A stretch of DNA of 64,000 nt, taken from a virus. Positions within the stretch are counted from its first letter, which is position 1. Each line of letters begins with the position of its first letter. The stretch lies in IMG/VR virus record IMGVR_UViG_3300017971_000294, positions 1-64,000 of that record; one strand, 5' to 3'. Under the pieces are notes generated by a model. That model was not told the DNA's origin. It saw nothing but the letters and a program-made list of their open reading frames with translations, and did no database searches. Below, in pieces: positions 15,972 through 23,177 of the stretch. Position numbers and translations under genes: made by a program.

Positions 15972-17577
15972 AAACGAATTCCCATCTCCTTTCAAGATAC
16001 TCGCACATCCTCAATCCAAAATGTTCGATCAGGTATCTATTGCTTGGATTGAAAAAGTCGATGATTTTAAAGTGCGATTTCCCCTCCGCCATCCTGTGAC
16101 CTCTCCCTATTTCTTGCAATACCTTTTGTGCTTCTTTCCCGCCTGCTGCAAGCACGACTGTATCAAGGTTGGGAATATCAACCCCCTCCCTCCACGTGCT
16201 TGTTGCAATCACACCGTTTATTTTCCTTTCGATAAGCCACTGCTTGTACTGATTCTGCTTTTTGGCGTTCTGCTGAAGATTCCTTGCAGCGGTTTTCCAT
16301 TTATAGATTTCATCTTTTATTTGGGATAACCTGTCGAATTTTTGACTATCCCTTGCATTTTTCAATTCATGTTTCAATGCGGTTTCCAATGTGTTGAGCT
16401 TGTTCTGGATCTCCCGTCCAACACTTGAATGCACTTTTTTGACAGTAAGATCAGGAGCCGTCTCAACGATGATATCATACAAGTTGAGCATGTGGTCTAC
16501 TGTGTTGACGAATATCAAAACAGTTTTCCCCTCATCCATCTCGTCTATTGCTGCATCTGCTACTGCCGCATTGTGCTCCTCTCCGTTCACTACAGCTTGT
16601 TGATTTGTCTGCTGCCAGTTCAGATTTTTCAGTCTTTGATTGCGCTCCTCTTTTATTATCCTTACCTTGGCTGTTGCAATCAGATCGAGTTCCTCAGCCT
16701 TTTGCGGGGAAATCTCCGACATTACAGGACCGATGTAAGATTCAACCGACAGTACCTGCTCTTTTTTATCTTCATCTGGGTAAGTGCCAGTGAATCCAAA
16801 TCTCCAAGGCGTCTGAATGTGGGAAAGGATTTCAGCGTATTGCCCTTTAAAAGAGCTAACGTGATGCACTTCATCTACAATCACCATATCGAATTCTTTT
16901 TGATGCAATTCACCCTTTTTGATCATATTGGAAATCGATTGTTTTGTGGCGATTGTTATTCTGCCTTTTTTGCTTGGCTTTGAAAGACCGTGTATCTTGA
17001 CGACATTTTCAAACTCCTCATTGAACCGATCAAATGTTTGATCGACAATCGCCTTCTTATCGACCATGATCAGGACTCTATGTTTGGGAAAGCAAGAAAC
17101 CATACCCATCATCACGACTGTTTTGCCATAAGCCGTAGGCGCCACACAGCACCCTCTTTTCGCTTCGATCAAATCATGGATGATCTTTATTTGATCATCC
17201 CTCAACGTAAGCCCCTTGACTTTTGGCTCCGCAACGATCTCTTTATCCAGATGCTGAAAAGGTATATTCTCATTTAGGATGTTAAGTTTGATATCACCTT
17301 CCCCGCACGATCTTTTGATTCTTGGCAGCAATCCTGTATAGAATCGCCACACATCCCCTTTCTTATGTGAAAAGGCCGATGCTGTAGTTACCATTCTTTG
17401 TTTTCCAAACGGCCCTTGTTTGTACCACACATAAGGGAATTCCAATTCATGTTGGAACCATATCGCATCTTCAGCTTTTACCGCACACTCTACAGCATTG
17501 AGTACGGCAATGGTGGTTTCAGGTTCCACCATATCGATGATGTCATCATCTGGGTCTTTGTTTCGATTCAAGAACAT
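15964..17577 (-). CDS. SF2 DNA helicase, UvsW-like
   Basis: This 537-residue helicase shows motif I APTAYGKTV, motif II VDEVHH, motif III GFTGTYP, a VLIFVNTVDH strand, motif V IATSTWREGVDIP and motif VI QEIGRGHR. Domain order and size resemble T4 UvsW and RadD-type enzymes that remodel branched DNA. In this phage it opens the replication block and is coupled to the primase. ATG 17577 follows AAGGGAGGTG; an in-frame start at 17628 lies within the preceding gene. Confidence 0.85.
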   Translation of the reverse strand: MFLNRNKDPDDDIIDMVEPETTIAVLNAVECAVKAEDAIWFQHELEFPYVWYKQGPFGKQRMVTTASAFSHKKGDVWRFYTGLLPRIKRSCGEGDIKLNILNENIPFQHLDKEIVAEPKVKGLTLRDDQIKIIHDLIEAKRGCCVAPTAYGKTVVMMGMVSCFPKHRVLIMVDKKAIVDQTFDRFNEEFENVVKIHGLSKPSKKGRITIATKQSISNMIKKGELHQKEFDMVIVDEVHHVSSFKGQYAEILSHIQTPWRFGFTGTYPDEDKKEQVLSVESYIGPVMSEISPQKAEELDLIATAKVRIIKEERNQRLKNLNWQQTNQQAVVNGEEHNAAVADAAIDEMDEGKTVLIFVNTVDHMLNLYDIIVETAPDLTVKKVHSSVGREIQNKLNTLETALKHELKNARDSQKFDRLSQIKDEIYKWKTAARNLQQNAKKQNQYKQWLIERKINGVIATSTWREGVDIPNLDTVVLAAGGKEAQKVLQEIGRGHRMAEGKSHFKIIDFFNPSNRYLIEHFGLRMCEYLERRWEFVYE

Positions 17578-17912
17578 AACACCTCCCTTATCGTTTCGAA
17601 TGCGCTCCTTATTGTTGAATGCTTCCAACGTATGGGATCAACTTCCCGCAGGAATTCCGACAATTTTCCGAGGGTCAGCTTTTTGCTGTTCTTCATCTGG
17701 AGTCTTTTCGATAATTTCTCAGGTGGATTCATTATCAACTCCACCACATCAATCGCGTCTTTTGACAAAGACCTGATGCTTTGCACCAAAAGGACCCAGT
17801 TTTCTTCCGATTCGACATAAGGCAAAAAGTGTTGATCCTGATCATCGATGTGGACATACGTTGAAGGATCCATTAACATTGCTGCTCTTTCAAGTAAATC
17901 CATATCATTCAT
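17568..17912 (-). CDS. Hypothetical helical protein upstream of the helicase
   Basis: This 114-residue protein has an acidic N-terminal half and a C-terminal region (LSKDAIDVVELIMNPPEKL through HSTIRSAFETIREVL) that looks like a small helical DNA-binding fold. It overlaps the preceding Cys-rich gene by 4 bp and the helicase by 10 bp, so all three are coupled. No family assignment can be made. Confidence 0.5.
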   Translation of the reverse strand: MNDMDLLERAAMLMDPSTYVHIDDQDQHFLPYVESEENWVLLVQSIRSLSKDAIDVVELIMNPPEKLSKRLQMKNSKKLTLGKLSEFLREVDPIRWKHSTIRSAFETIREVLCS

Positions 17913-18277
17913 GGTTGTACCTCTACTCGTTTCACGTATCCGTGCTCCATGGATAAATTTCTACCTCTTGTCAATTCCCGTACTTCCTTGGACTGATGGC
18001 AAGTGAAAGATCTGCATTTTTGAGGTACGAATTTTGGACTTTTTTTCAACAGCCCTTGCCGTGCGAGGCAAAGAAGAACGGGCACCCTTTCTTGGAAATG
18101 ATGGCAATAGAAATATTTCGCTACGACAATTTCCAAGCAAGCTGGATGGTTGCTTGCGACTCGATCATTCGCCTTTGGGCAAAATCTCAAAGTGACTGGT
18201 TTGTTTTTTGAATCCATTTGAGATGTTATCAACTTTGGATTCGCCTCTTGCCATCTTTTGCAATAGAGACATTTCAT
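17909..18277 (-). CDS. Cys-rich zinc-binding-type protein
   Basis: This 122-residue protein has CLYC at the start and further Cys/His pairs (FCPKA, HPACLE, YFYCHHF, KCRSFTCHQ). Spacing suggests one or two metal sites. It overlaps both neighbours by 4 bp (ATGA). It may bind nucleic acid or another replication protein, but no known family is evident. Confidence 0.5.
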   Translation of the reverse strand: MKCLYCKRWQEANPKLITSQMDSKNKPVTLRFCPKANDRVASNHPACLEIVVAKYFYCHHFQERVPVLLCLARQGLLKKSPKFVPQKCRSFTCHQSKEVRELTRGRNLSMEHGYVKRVEVQP

Positions 18278-18438
18278 ACTTCCACAACCCCCTTCTCCTC
18301 ATCATCTTGTTTCATAATTGATTGCACTCTGAAATGCTCATTGACATAATTCGATACGGATCTACCGTTATCCGCAGATTGTCTTTTGAGGTAAATTATG
18401 ATTTCCTCATCGAGACTCAGAGACAGGATTTGTTTCAC
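18274..18438 (-). CDS. Ribbon-helix-helix (CopG/Arc-like) regulator
   Basis: This 54-residue gene starts with GTG 18438 behind a perfect AAAGGAGGTGATT site. The N-terminus KQILSLSLDEEIIIYLKRQS followed by ADNGRSVSNYVNEHFR is the beta-strand, helix, Gly turn and helix of the RHH fold, with the typical D-N-G-R-S-x-S turn. It probably represses or tunes early genes as a dimer binding an inverted repeat. It overlaps the Cys-rich gene by 4 bp. Confidence 0.65.
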   Translation of the reverse strand: MKQILSLSLDEEIIIYLKRQSADNGRSVSNYVNEHFRVQSIMKQDDEEKGVVEV

Positions 18439-18464
18439 GGCAATCACCTCCTTTCACTTCACTA

Positions 18465-18731
18465 TTAATATTTCATAAGATTTTTGTCAAGCAAAATATC
18501 ATTCCTTATTGTTTTTAAAATATCGATAATATAAGTTCTTGCAATGCGGCTATCCGCACCGTCAATGACTTCCAATTTTTCATCGATGTAGGATATGGTA
18601 TTTGATATGCGCCTTAACGCATCCACATTCCTTTGATGGAAACTTTCTTCGCTCTTATCTTGCAACAAGGCTTTGATTGTACCAAGGTGATAATTTGTCA
18701 CCTTCAATTGATCCACTATCTCTTTCATCAT
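18465..18731 (-). CDS. Small helical hypothetical protein
   Basis: About 88 residues, all-helical with heptad-like spacing (EIVDQLKVTNYHLGTIKALL, then SYIDEKLEVIDG). ATG 18731 or 18728 is used, behind AGAGGAGTGAA; a more upstream ATG lies in the preceding gene. The two genes are adjacent and probably coupled. Family unknown. Confidence 0.5.
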   Translation of the reverse strand: MMKEIVDQLKVTNYHLGTIKALLQDKSEESFHQRNVDALRRISNTISYIDEKLEVIDGADSRIARTYIIDILKTIRNDILLDKNLMKY

Positions 18732-18732
18732 T

Positions 18733-18918
18733 TCACTCCTCTCCATAAAAGAATTCAAGAGCTATTTCCCATACGGGATGGGTTTCATCGTCAATCCATT
18801 CCTCACTTGCAAAATGCCACGCAGTAAGTTCCGCAAGCTCTGTTGCGGTTTCTGGTGGATCTTCGCTTTCCATGATCATGATCATTCGCTTTTTGATTTC
18901 TGGATTGGTAATTTTCAT
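18733..18918 (-). CDS. Small acidic hypothetical protein
   Basis: This 61-residue gene encodes an acidic, Trp-containing protein (PPETATELAELTAWHFASEE). It starts directly at the end of the glycosylase-like gene, with a GAGGGAGAATG context, consistent with an operon. Nothing indicates its function. Confidence 0.45.
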   Translation of the reverse strand: MKITNPEIKKRMIMIMESEDPPETATELAELTAWHFASEEWIDDETHPVWEIALEFFYGEE

Positions 18919-19296
18919 TCATTCTCCCTCAATTATGCTTTTGCTTATGTTTGCATTCCTGCCCATCAGCCTACGGCACTCAGGGCACCTCAACCAAAGA
19001 TCCCAGAAGTTGTACCGCAGATCTACATTTATCCAGAAGTATTGCGGATACAATTTTTCCAACTGTTTCAACGTGTTTTGAGGATCTTCGATTGGGGATT
19101 TGTGAATATTAAAATTTCTCGCCAGAATATCATGCCTCTCCACAATCGACCACATCTGTATTTGTGGAAAGGTTCGATACCTGCCATCTACCTTTACTCC
19201 AGACAACAAAGAAGGCAAGTGTTTATGGATTTCATAATGCTCTCCCATTTTATGTCCGAGACACATTATGTCCATCGGCAGCATCCACATTCTCAT
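18919..19296 (-). CDS. Putative pyrimidine-dimer DNA glycosylase (DenV/Pyr_excise type)
   Basis: This 125-residue protein begins MRMWMLPMDIMCLGHKMGEH, followed by YEIHKHLPSLLSG, and has VERHDILARNFNIHKSP in the middle. This is the pattern of the T4 DenV/Pyr_excise family, where the N-terminal region is catalytic and LxxRxxEL then GFN-like segments follow. The enzyme nicks DNA at UV dimers. A CPEC near the C-terminus is extra. It overlaps the previous gene by 4 bp. The match is by eye. Confidence 0.55.
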   Translation of the reverse strand: MRMWMLPMDIMCLGHKMGEHYEIHKHLPSLLSGVKVDGRYRTFPQIQMWSIVERHDILARNFNIHKSPIEDPQNTLKQLEKLYPQYFWINVDLRYNFWDLWLRCPECRRLMGRNANISKSIIEGE

Positions 19297-19535
19297 TGCT
19301 TTTCCTCTACTCCTTTCTCCTTATACCACTTCTCGAATGCAGTGGTATAGAGATTGCATTTTTGCCCATTCCTCATGAAATAATCCCCATCCTCATCTTG
19401 GAAGGAATGGATTATTCCATGATATTCATGTGCCGCTTTCACTTTCCGATCCGCAACACCGCAAACTCCTTCCATAGCTTGAGGGTCTGAAAATGGTAAA
19501 GTTATTAGAATATATATTAGTAATATATATTCCAT
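19293..19535 (-). CDS. Small protein with hydrophobic N-terminus
   Basis: An 80-residue gene behind AAAGGAGGTGAG. The start MEYILLIYILITLPFS is a hydrophobic segment without preceding positive charge, so a membrane anchor is possible. An internal ATG at 19475 (MEGVCGV) would give a soluble 60-residue form. The rest is polar (HSFQDEDGDYFMRNGQKC). Family unknown. Confidence 0.45.
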   Translation of the reverse strand: MEYILLIYILITLPFSDPQAMEGVCGVADRKVKAAHEYHGIIHSFQDEDGDYFMRNGQKCNLYTTAFEKWYKEKGVEEKQ

Positions 19536-19537
19536 TA

Positions 19538-19888
19538 TTATTTTCTCACCTCCTTTCCGTTGCTGTCAGAGACTCGAACTCCCATACATCGCAGCCAATT
19601 TTTTGCCCATAGGAAGGCCCATTTATTATCGGCTCCAATGCTCAATTGATCTTTAGGATTCCACCAATAGTCCCGGACCTCTGCAATACCCCTTGGGGTA
19701 TCTATTGTCCATATCGCATGAACTTTACCCGCACCATCGACCCCATCCTCAGAAAAATCCTGAACATGAGGATCACCAAACTTACGGCCCATTGCCTCAA
19801 GTGTCAGAAATGCTGTCCCGAATCGTCCACTTTTGGCTGGCGTGTACTCGCTTGCCAGACATACATTGTTGATGAATGGTCTATACAT
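19538..19888 (-). CDS. Hypothetical protein
   Basis: This 116-residue protein is rich in Gly, Trp and Asp (IDTPRGIAEVRDYWWNPKDQ). The start MYRPFINN at 19888 has AAAGGAGGTGAGAAA upstream, better than a TTG 57 bp earlier. No family is recognised. It sits at the start of the small-gene zone. Confidence 0.5.
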   Translation of the reverse strand: MYRPFINNVCLASEYTPAKSGRFGTAFLTLEAMGRKFGDPHVQDFSEDGVDGAGKVHAIWTIDTPRGIAEVRDYWWNPKDQLSIGADNKWAFLWAKNWLRCMGVRVSDSNGKEVRK

Positions 19889-19918
19889 TTTCTCACCTCC
19901 TTTCTGATAGATTTCTAA

Positions 19919-19940
19919 GTGCCATAAAAGTTTATGGCAC
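19919..19940 (-). other. Intergenic hairpin
   Basis: A 9-bp stem GTGCCATAA/TTATGGCAC with a 4-nt loop lies between two minus-strand genes. No T run follows on either strand, so it is not a typical terminator. Confidence 0.6.
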
Positions 19941-19951
19941 TTCAAAATATA

Positions 19952-20218
19952 TCAGATCAATTGTGTCGGGCCATTTATTTTAAGAGCCCACATCGGAACC
20001 CAATCCTCATACAAATCCCCAAACTCATCCTCATAAGACACAGCGAATTTTGTGTTCTCATCAGGCCATCCTTCTGTAATCAATCTGTCGATCACATGAG
20101 GAGCATAGATTGTCCCTGTATAACCATCTTCAGTCAATACGGGAATCACATATAGCCCCATCATACGATCTCCATCGGAAGCTACTTTAACAGCTTCCAG
20201 AAGCTCTATAGCGTCCAT
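19952..20218 (-). CDS. Small acidic hypothetical protein
   Basis: An 88-residue acidic protein (DAIELLEAVKVASDGDRMMG, later YEDEFGDLYEDWVPMW). The ATG follows TTTGAAAGGAGACATAT, the ribosome-site type used across the small-gene zone. Unknown function. Confidence 0.5.
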   Translation of the reverse strand: MDAIELLEAVKVASDGDRMMGLYVIPVLTEDGYTGTIYAPHVIDRLITEGWPDENTKFAVSYEDEFGDLYEDWVPMWALKINGPTQLI

Positions 20219-20238
20219 ATATGTCTCCTTTCAAAATT

Positions 20239-20457
20239 CTATCCCTCATACACTTCGAGGGATTCCCATGAAGGGGTTTCGTACCGATTTTCCTTTGATA
20301 GATGGTAGAACGTGTTCATGTAATGTCTATGCATCATCTCCCATCTATAGCACTCGTAGCAGAGTATCGCATTACCACCAGCGCCCGTCGGCAGCCTTCT
20401 AACCTCACCTTCTTTGCGACGGCATCTTGCGCCGTCGCAGTTTGGATTTATAACCAT
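20239..20457 (-). CDS. Small CxxC protein
   Basis: A 72-residue protein starting MVINPNCDGARCRRKEGEVR, with LPTGAGGNAILCYECYRWEM. The two Cys pairs suggest a zinc site. Unnamed proteins of this pattern are common in phage genomes; function is unknown. It has an AGGAGGTGATAATAA site before the ATG. Confidence 0.55.
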   Translation of the reverse strand: MVINPNCDGARCRRKEGEVRRLPTGAGGNAILCYECYRWEMMHRHYMNTFYHLSKENRYETPSWESLEVYEG

Positions 20458-20470
20458 TTATTATCACCTC

Positions 20471-20680
20471 CTATCCAATATCCATAAATACTTTGCGAGT
20501 GGGTTTATAATTGTCATAAAGCACTTTGCACAACAAAGTACCATCATCCAATACAAACTCAATCACCATGTCCGTTGATGGTACTTTGTTCACTTTGTTC
20601 ACTTTGCCTTTCCACCCTTTTCGCCTCAACCACTGACTGAAATCACAATCCGATATTTTGACTTCATACAGGGTTTTCAT
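20471..20680 (-). CDS. Small hypothetical protein
   Basis: A 69-residue protein with a basic helix (SQWLRRKGWKGKVNKVNKV) and a beta-rich end (MVIEFVLDDGTLLCKVLYDN). GGGAGGTGAGGAGAA precedes the ATG. Family unknown. Confidence 0.45.
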   Translation of the reverse strand: MKTLYEVKISDCDFSQWLRRKGWKGKVNKVNKVPSTDMVIEFVLDDGTLLCKVLYDNYKPTRKVFMDIG

Positions 20681-20686
20681 TTCTCC

Positions 20687-20878
20687 TCACCTCCCTTTGA
20701 TTCTGTGATAACTGGTTACTGCATCGGACAAAAAAGCAAACGGCTGGAAAGAATGTGTTTTCAGCCATTCGACATAATCTGCCCAAAAGTCATAAGTTCC
20801 ATACTCATCGATCTGTTCTACCATTTGTTTTCTCTGACCATTCAGTAATGATTCATGAATGGATTTGATATTTTTCAT
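20687..20878 (-). CDS. Small hypothetical protein
   Basis: A 63-residue protein beginning MKNIKSIHESLLNGQRKQMV, then EQIDEYGTYDFW and a short C-terminal VTSYHRIKGR. Unnamed phage proteins of this type are frequent in low-GC genomes. It overlaps the upstream gene by 4 bp (ATGA). Confidence 0.5.
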   Translation of the reverse strand: MKNIKSIHESLLNGQRKQMVEQIDEYGTYDFWADYVEWLKTHSFQPFAFLSDAVTSYHRIKGR

Positions 20879-21156
20879 ATCTCCTCCTTTATTATATTCT
20901 CAAAAGGCAATTGCCCGCATGGTTCCCATTCTCCAAGCGAATCCAATAACTTCTTTTTGCACTCCCAGCATGTTGACGGCTCTGCTTTATTTTTGCCACA
21001 AATTCTGCACATTTTCACCTCCTTTCGCTTGTACTCCTCACCATTTAAGCATCTATAATTGCAATTTTTCTCACAATAACGTGCCCGTTCTTTTTGTGGA
21101 TTATTTGCATCCACGAAATATGTATGAATAATGCAATCCTGTTTGACCTCTTTCAT
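20875..21156 (-). CDS. Double CxxC protein with an internal in-frame start
   Basis: From ATG 21156 (after GAAAGGAGGTGGAAT) the protein has 93 residues: a first Cys module (CEKNCNYRCLNGEEYK) and a second (MCRICGKNKAEPSTCWECKK). The second begins at ATG 21012, itself preceded in frame by CGAAAGGAGGTGAAA, a perfect ribosome site. So a 45-residue form is probably made too, or the gene is a fusion of two small zinc-type genes that lost a stop between them. An ATG-less extension to 21207 is unlikely. Confidence 0.6.
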   Translation of the reverse strand: MKEVKQDCIIHTYFVDANNPQKERARYCEKNCNYRCLNGEEYKRKEVKMCRICGKNKAEPSTCWECKKKLLDSLGEWEPCGQLPFENIIKEEI

Positions 21157-21185
21157 ATTCCACCTCCTTTCAATCAGAATTTCTC

Positions 21186-21213
21186 GACACCACAAGAAAT
21201 TTCTCATGGTGTC
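21186..21213 (-). other. Intergenic hairpin with AATTTCT loop
   Basis: A GACACCA/TGGTGTC stem encloses a loop containing GAAATTTC. It stands between the DUF2786 gene stop and the next ribosome site on the minus strand. Member of the hairpin family described in the findings. Confidence 0.6.
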
Positions 21214-21221
21214 TGAAAATG

Positions 21222-21932
21222 CTAATTGATATGTCTCATCGGCTGGCCGTTATGGTCTATAGGTCTGCTGATGGGAATCTTTTGCCCGTCATTCATTCCG
21301 ACATTGAAAGCGTGCCTGTCAACCTTCTGCGGTCCCTTTCTTTGTTTTCGATTCGGAAATGCCTCATTCATCGCCTTTTCAGCAAGATCTTTTTTGAAAA
21401 TGACAAGGTCCTTTGTTTCCACATTTGACTTCAGTATTTCCTCCTTTCTCTTGTACATGTCCCTCAACCTTGTATTAATCGTAGTCATAACGCCGCTTGC
21501 GTAAAAATACGATTGTTTCTTATTCATTTTCTCAGACCTTTGCTTGTTCATGATCCTCATTCTCAGATACCTGAAGAAATGAGCGATCATCTCCAGGTCC
21601 TGCTCCGTTCCAAAAACTACAAATTGACGTTTTAGAGAATACTCCGCGTAGGACCTTACAGTTGAACATTCAAAGACACCGCATAAGGTAACAAGCACCA
21701 TCCCCTCCCACGTATAGTTGCCCTCAACATACTCATCGAACAAGGCCTTATTGACGATATCCATGATAGTGCCGTCTTTCTTTTTCTTTGCAATGACATC
21801 CATCATGGACATATCGTGAAGTGCGAGCAGTTCAGCGGCTTTTTGTTTTGCAAGTTCAGCCTCATGTGGGTTTGGAGATTCTCCCAACGCCATCAGTTTT
21901 TGGACCTTTGCAATGATTTCCTCTTTTGACAT
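21222..21932 (-). CDS. DUF2786-type protein
   Basis: This 236-residue protein starts with the DUF2786 signature: EEIIAKVQKLMALGESPNPH, then EAELAKQKAAELLALHDMSM. A second half has RQFVVFGTEQDLEMIAHFF and a basic MNKQRSEKMNKKQSY region ending in a Gly-Asn tail. Such proteins are common in phages; the function is not known. AAGGAGAAAATC precedes the ATG. Confidence 0.72.
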   Translation of the reverse strand: MSKEEIIAKVQKLMALGESPNPHEAELAKQKAAELLALHDMSMMDVIAKKKKDGTIMDIVNKALFDEYVEGNYTWEGMVLVTLCGVFECSTVRSYAEYSLKRQFVVFGTEQDLEMIAHFFRYLRMRIMNKQRSEKMNKKQSYFYASGVMTTINTRLRDMYKRKEEILKSNVETKDLVIFKKDLAEKAMNEAFPNRKQRKGPQKVDRHAFNVGMNDGQKIPISRPIDHNGQPMRHIN

Positions 21933-21974
21933 GATTTTCTCCTTTCACAAATAGTTTTGAGGATAACCCTCCCA

Positions 21975-22001
21975 CATGGCACAAGAATTTCTCATGCCAT
22001 G
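21975..22001 (-). other. Intergenic hairpin with AATTTCT loop
   Basis: A CATGGCA/TGCCATG stem around CAAGAATTTCTCA. The same stem and loop recur almost exactly at 26906-26932. Confidence 0.6.
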
Positions 22002-22020
22002 GTGGAGAATTACACTCATG

Positions 22021-22236
22021 TCACCTCATCACGGGAAACGACACGTCCCTCACATAATCATTTCCCTCATTTGTTATGATCTGCACAAAATGATCCACAT
22101 CCTGTGCAGGACATAAAAATCTCCCACTCCCACACCTCACAAGCAAAAGCTCCAATCTATTTTCCTTTATAATGTGCGGAAGATCATCCTTTGCGATAAA
22201 ACCAAAATTCTTTCTCCTCAATTCTTTAATCGTCAT
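22021..22236 (-). CDS. Small hypothetical protein
   Basis: A 71-residue protein from ATG 22236 (AAAGGAGGGATA upstream): MTIKELRRKNFGFIAKDDLP, then a Gly-Ser-Gly-Arg-Phe turn and DVDHFVQIITNEGN. Earlier in-frame codons to 22281 belong to the preceding gene. Family unknown. Confidence 0.45.
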   Translation of the reverse strand: MTIKELRRKNFGFIAKDDLPHIIKENRLELLLVRCGSGRFLCPAQDVDHFVQIITNEGNDYVRDVSFPVMR

Positions 22237-22247
22237 TATCCCTCCTT

Positions 22248-22775
22248 TCAGATAGACTCCACATCGTTTTGATATTCGCAAAAAAGATTTGTCATATACC
22301 GTTTAAACATTGAACACATGATACGGTGACAATACCTAACCATTGGTGAACAACCAGAAACGTCGAGTCTGGCCCAATGCGCGAATAGTTGAGCCACAAG
22401 TCGGTCGTCGGCTTTCACGTAAAATGAACTGCATTTAAGTGGCCACGCGGAAAAATCAAGATCCGCCCATCGGAGATTCGCCCCTCGGAGATCCGCCCCT
22501 CGGAGATCCGCCCATCGGAGATTCGCCCATCGGAGATTCGCCCCTCGGAGATCCGCCCCTCGGAGATTCGCCCCTCGGAGATCCGCCTCTCGGAGATTCG
22601 CCCATCGGAGATCCGCCTCTTGGAGATCCGCCCATCGGAGATTCGCCCATCGGAGATTCGCCCCTCGGAGATTCGCCTCTGCATCGATTGCAATTTCCAC
22701 AGCGACTTTTAACGATTCCGCCTCGGCCTCGAAAATTATGTTTCTGGTATAACGATTTTTAATCTCAAATTTCAC
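22248..22775 (-). CDS. Pentapeptide-repeat protein
   Basis: From GTG 22775 (GAGGAGGTCAAT upstream, overlapping the previous stop) this 175-residue protein has a beta-like start, about 15 pentapeptide repeats of the A(N/D)LR(G/W/E) form, and a Cys-containing C-terminal part (LDVSGCSPMVRYCHR). Repeats of this class fold as a right-handed quadrilateral helix, which can mimic DNA and protect gyrase, as in MfpA and Qnr. A DNA-mimic or anti-defence role is possible. An in-frame ATG at 22847 lies in the neighbouring gene. Confidence 0.7.
   Translation of the reverse strand: MKFEIKNRYTRNIIFEAEAESLKVAVEIAIDAEANLRGANLRWANLRWADLQEADLRWANLREADLRGANLRGADLRGANLRWANLRWADLRGADLRGANLRWADLDFSAWPLKCSSFYVKADDRLVAQLFAHWARLDVSGCSPMVRYCHRIMCSMFKRYMTNLFCEYQNDVESI
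22455..22682. repeat. 15-bp tandem repeat array coding for pentapeptides
   Basis: About 15 units of GATCCGCC(C/T)(A/C)T(C/T)GGA type (GGAGATTCGCCC variants) follow without gaps, with only a few alternating bases. The near-identity at DNA level, with all three minus frames open, points to recent expansion or gene conversion rather than ancient protein repeats. Confidence 0.8.
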
Positions 22776-22785
22776 ATTGACCTCC

Positions 22786-23094
22786 TCATTGCATTGTGCC
22801 GTTGAAGCTCTTGAGGAAGCTGATTGTGTTGTCTGGTAAAGGTTCAATATATTCGATGATTATGCTTTTCCCGCTATCATCGACTACCCTTTTCCTGAAC
22901 AACGCACTCCCTTCCTCACTGTCGATGGTGATTGTCAAGTCCCACTCATCATTTTCACTGACAATGACTTTGTTAATGTTGTACCTGTTCCCATCAATCT
23001 CCTCTTTGATGAGTTCAGATATGGAATTTGGATCAACTACTTCCATATCCGTCTCGATTTCCACATTAATCGAATACACAATTTTTCTCCTCAT
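22786..23094 (-). CDS. Hypothetical protein
   Basis: A 102-residue beta-rich protein from ATG 23094 (GAAAGGAGAGTGT upstream): MRRKIVYSINVEIETDMEVV, then a DLTITIDSEEGS strand pair and KSIIIEYIEPLPDN. It overlaps the ribosome site of the pentapeptide gene. No family recognised. Confidence 0.5.
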   Translation of the reverse strand: MRRKIVYSINVEIETDMEVVDPNSISELIKEEIDGNRYNINKVIVSENDEWDLTITIDSEEGSALFRKRVVDDSGKSIIIEYIEPLPDNTISFLKSFNGTMQ

Positions 23095-23142
23095 ACACTC
23101 TCCTTTCACTTTTGGATTTGATTGCTTAAGCGATCAAGGATT

Positions 23143-23164
23143 GAGGTGAGAAATTTCTCACCTC
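23143..23164 (-). other. Perfect intergenic palindrome with AAATTT centre
   Basis: A perfect 22-bp palindrome with half-site GAGGTGAGAAA. It has the same AGAAATTTCT core as neighbouring hairpins but no loop of its own, so it could equally be a protein-binding site. Confidence 0.6.
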
Positions 23165-23177
23165 GCACCTTCATAGC

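Noticed and set aside
22455-22682. CRISPR array
   Set aside because: Units are 15 bp and contiguous without unique spacers, and they are coding.
22415-22762. Alternative frames of the 15-bp repeat array, on both strands
   Set aside because: They consist only of translated repeats (GRISE or GDPPL type) and lack ribosome sites; the frame with A(N/D)LR(G/W) is the real pentapeptide protein.
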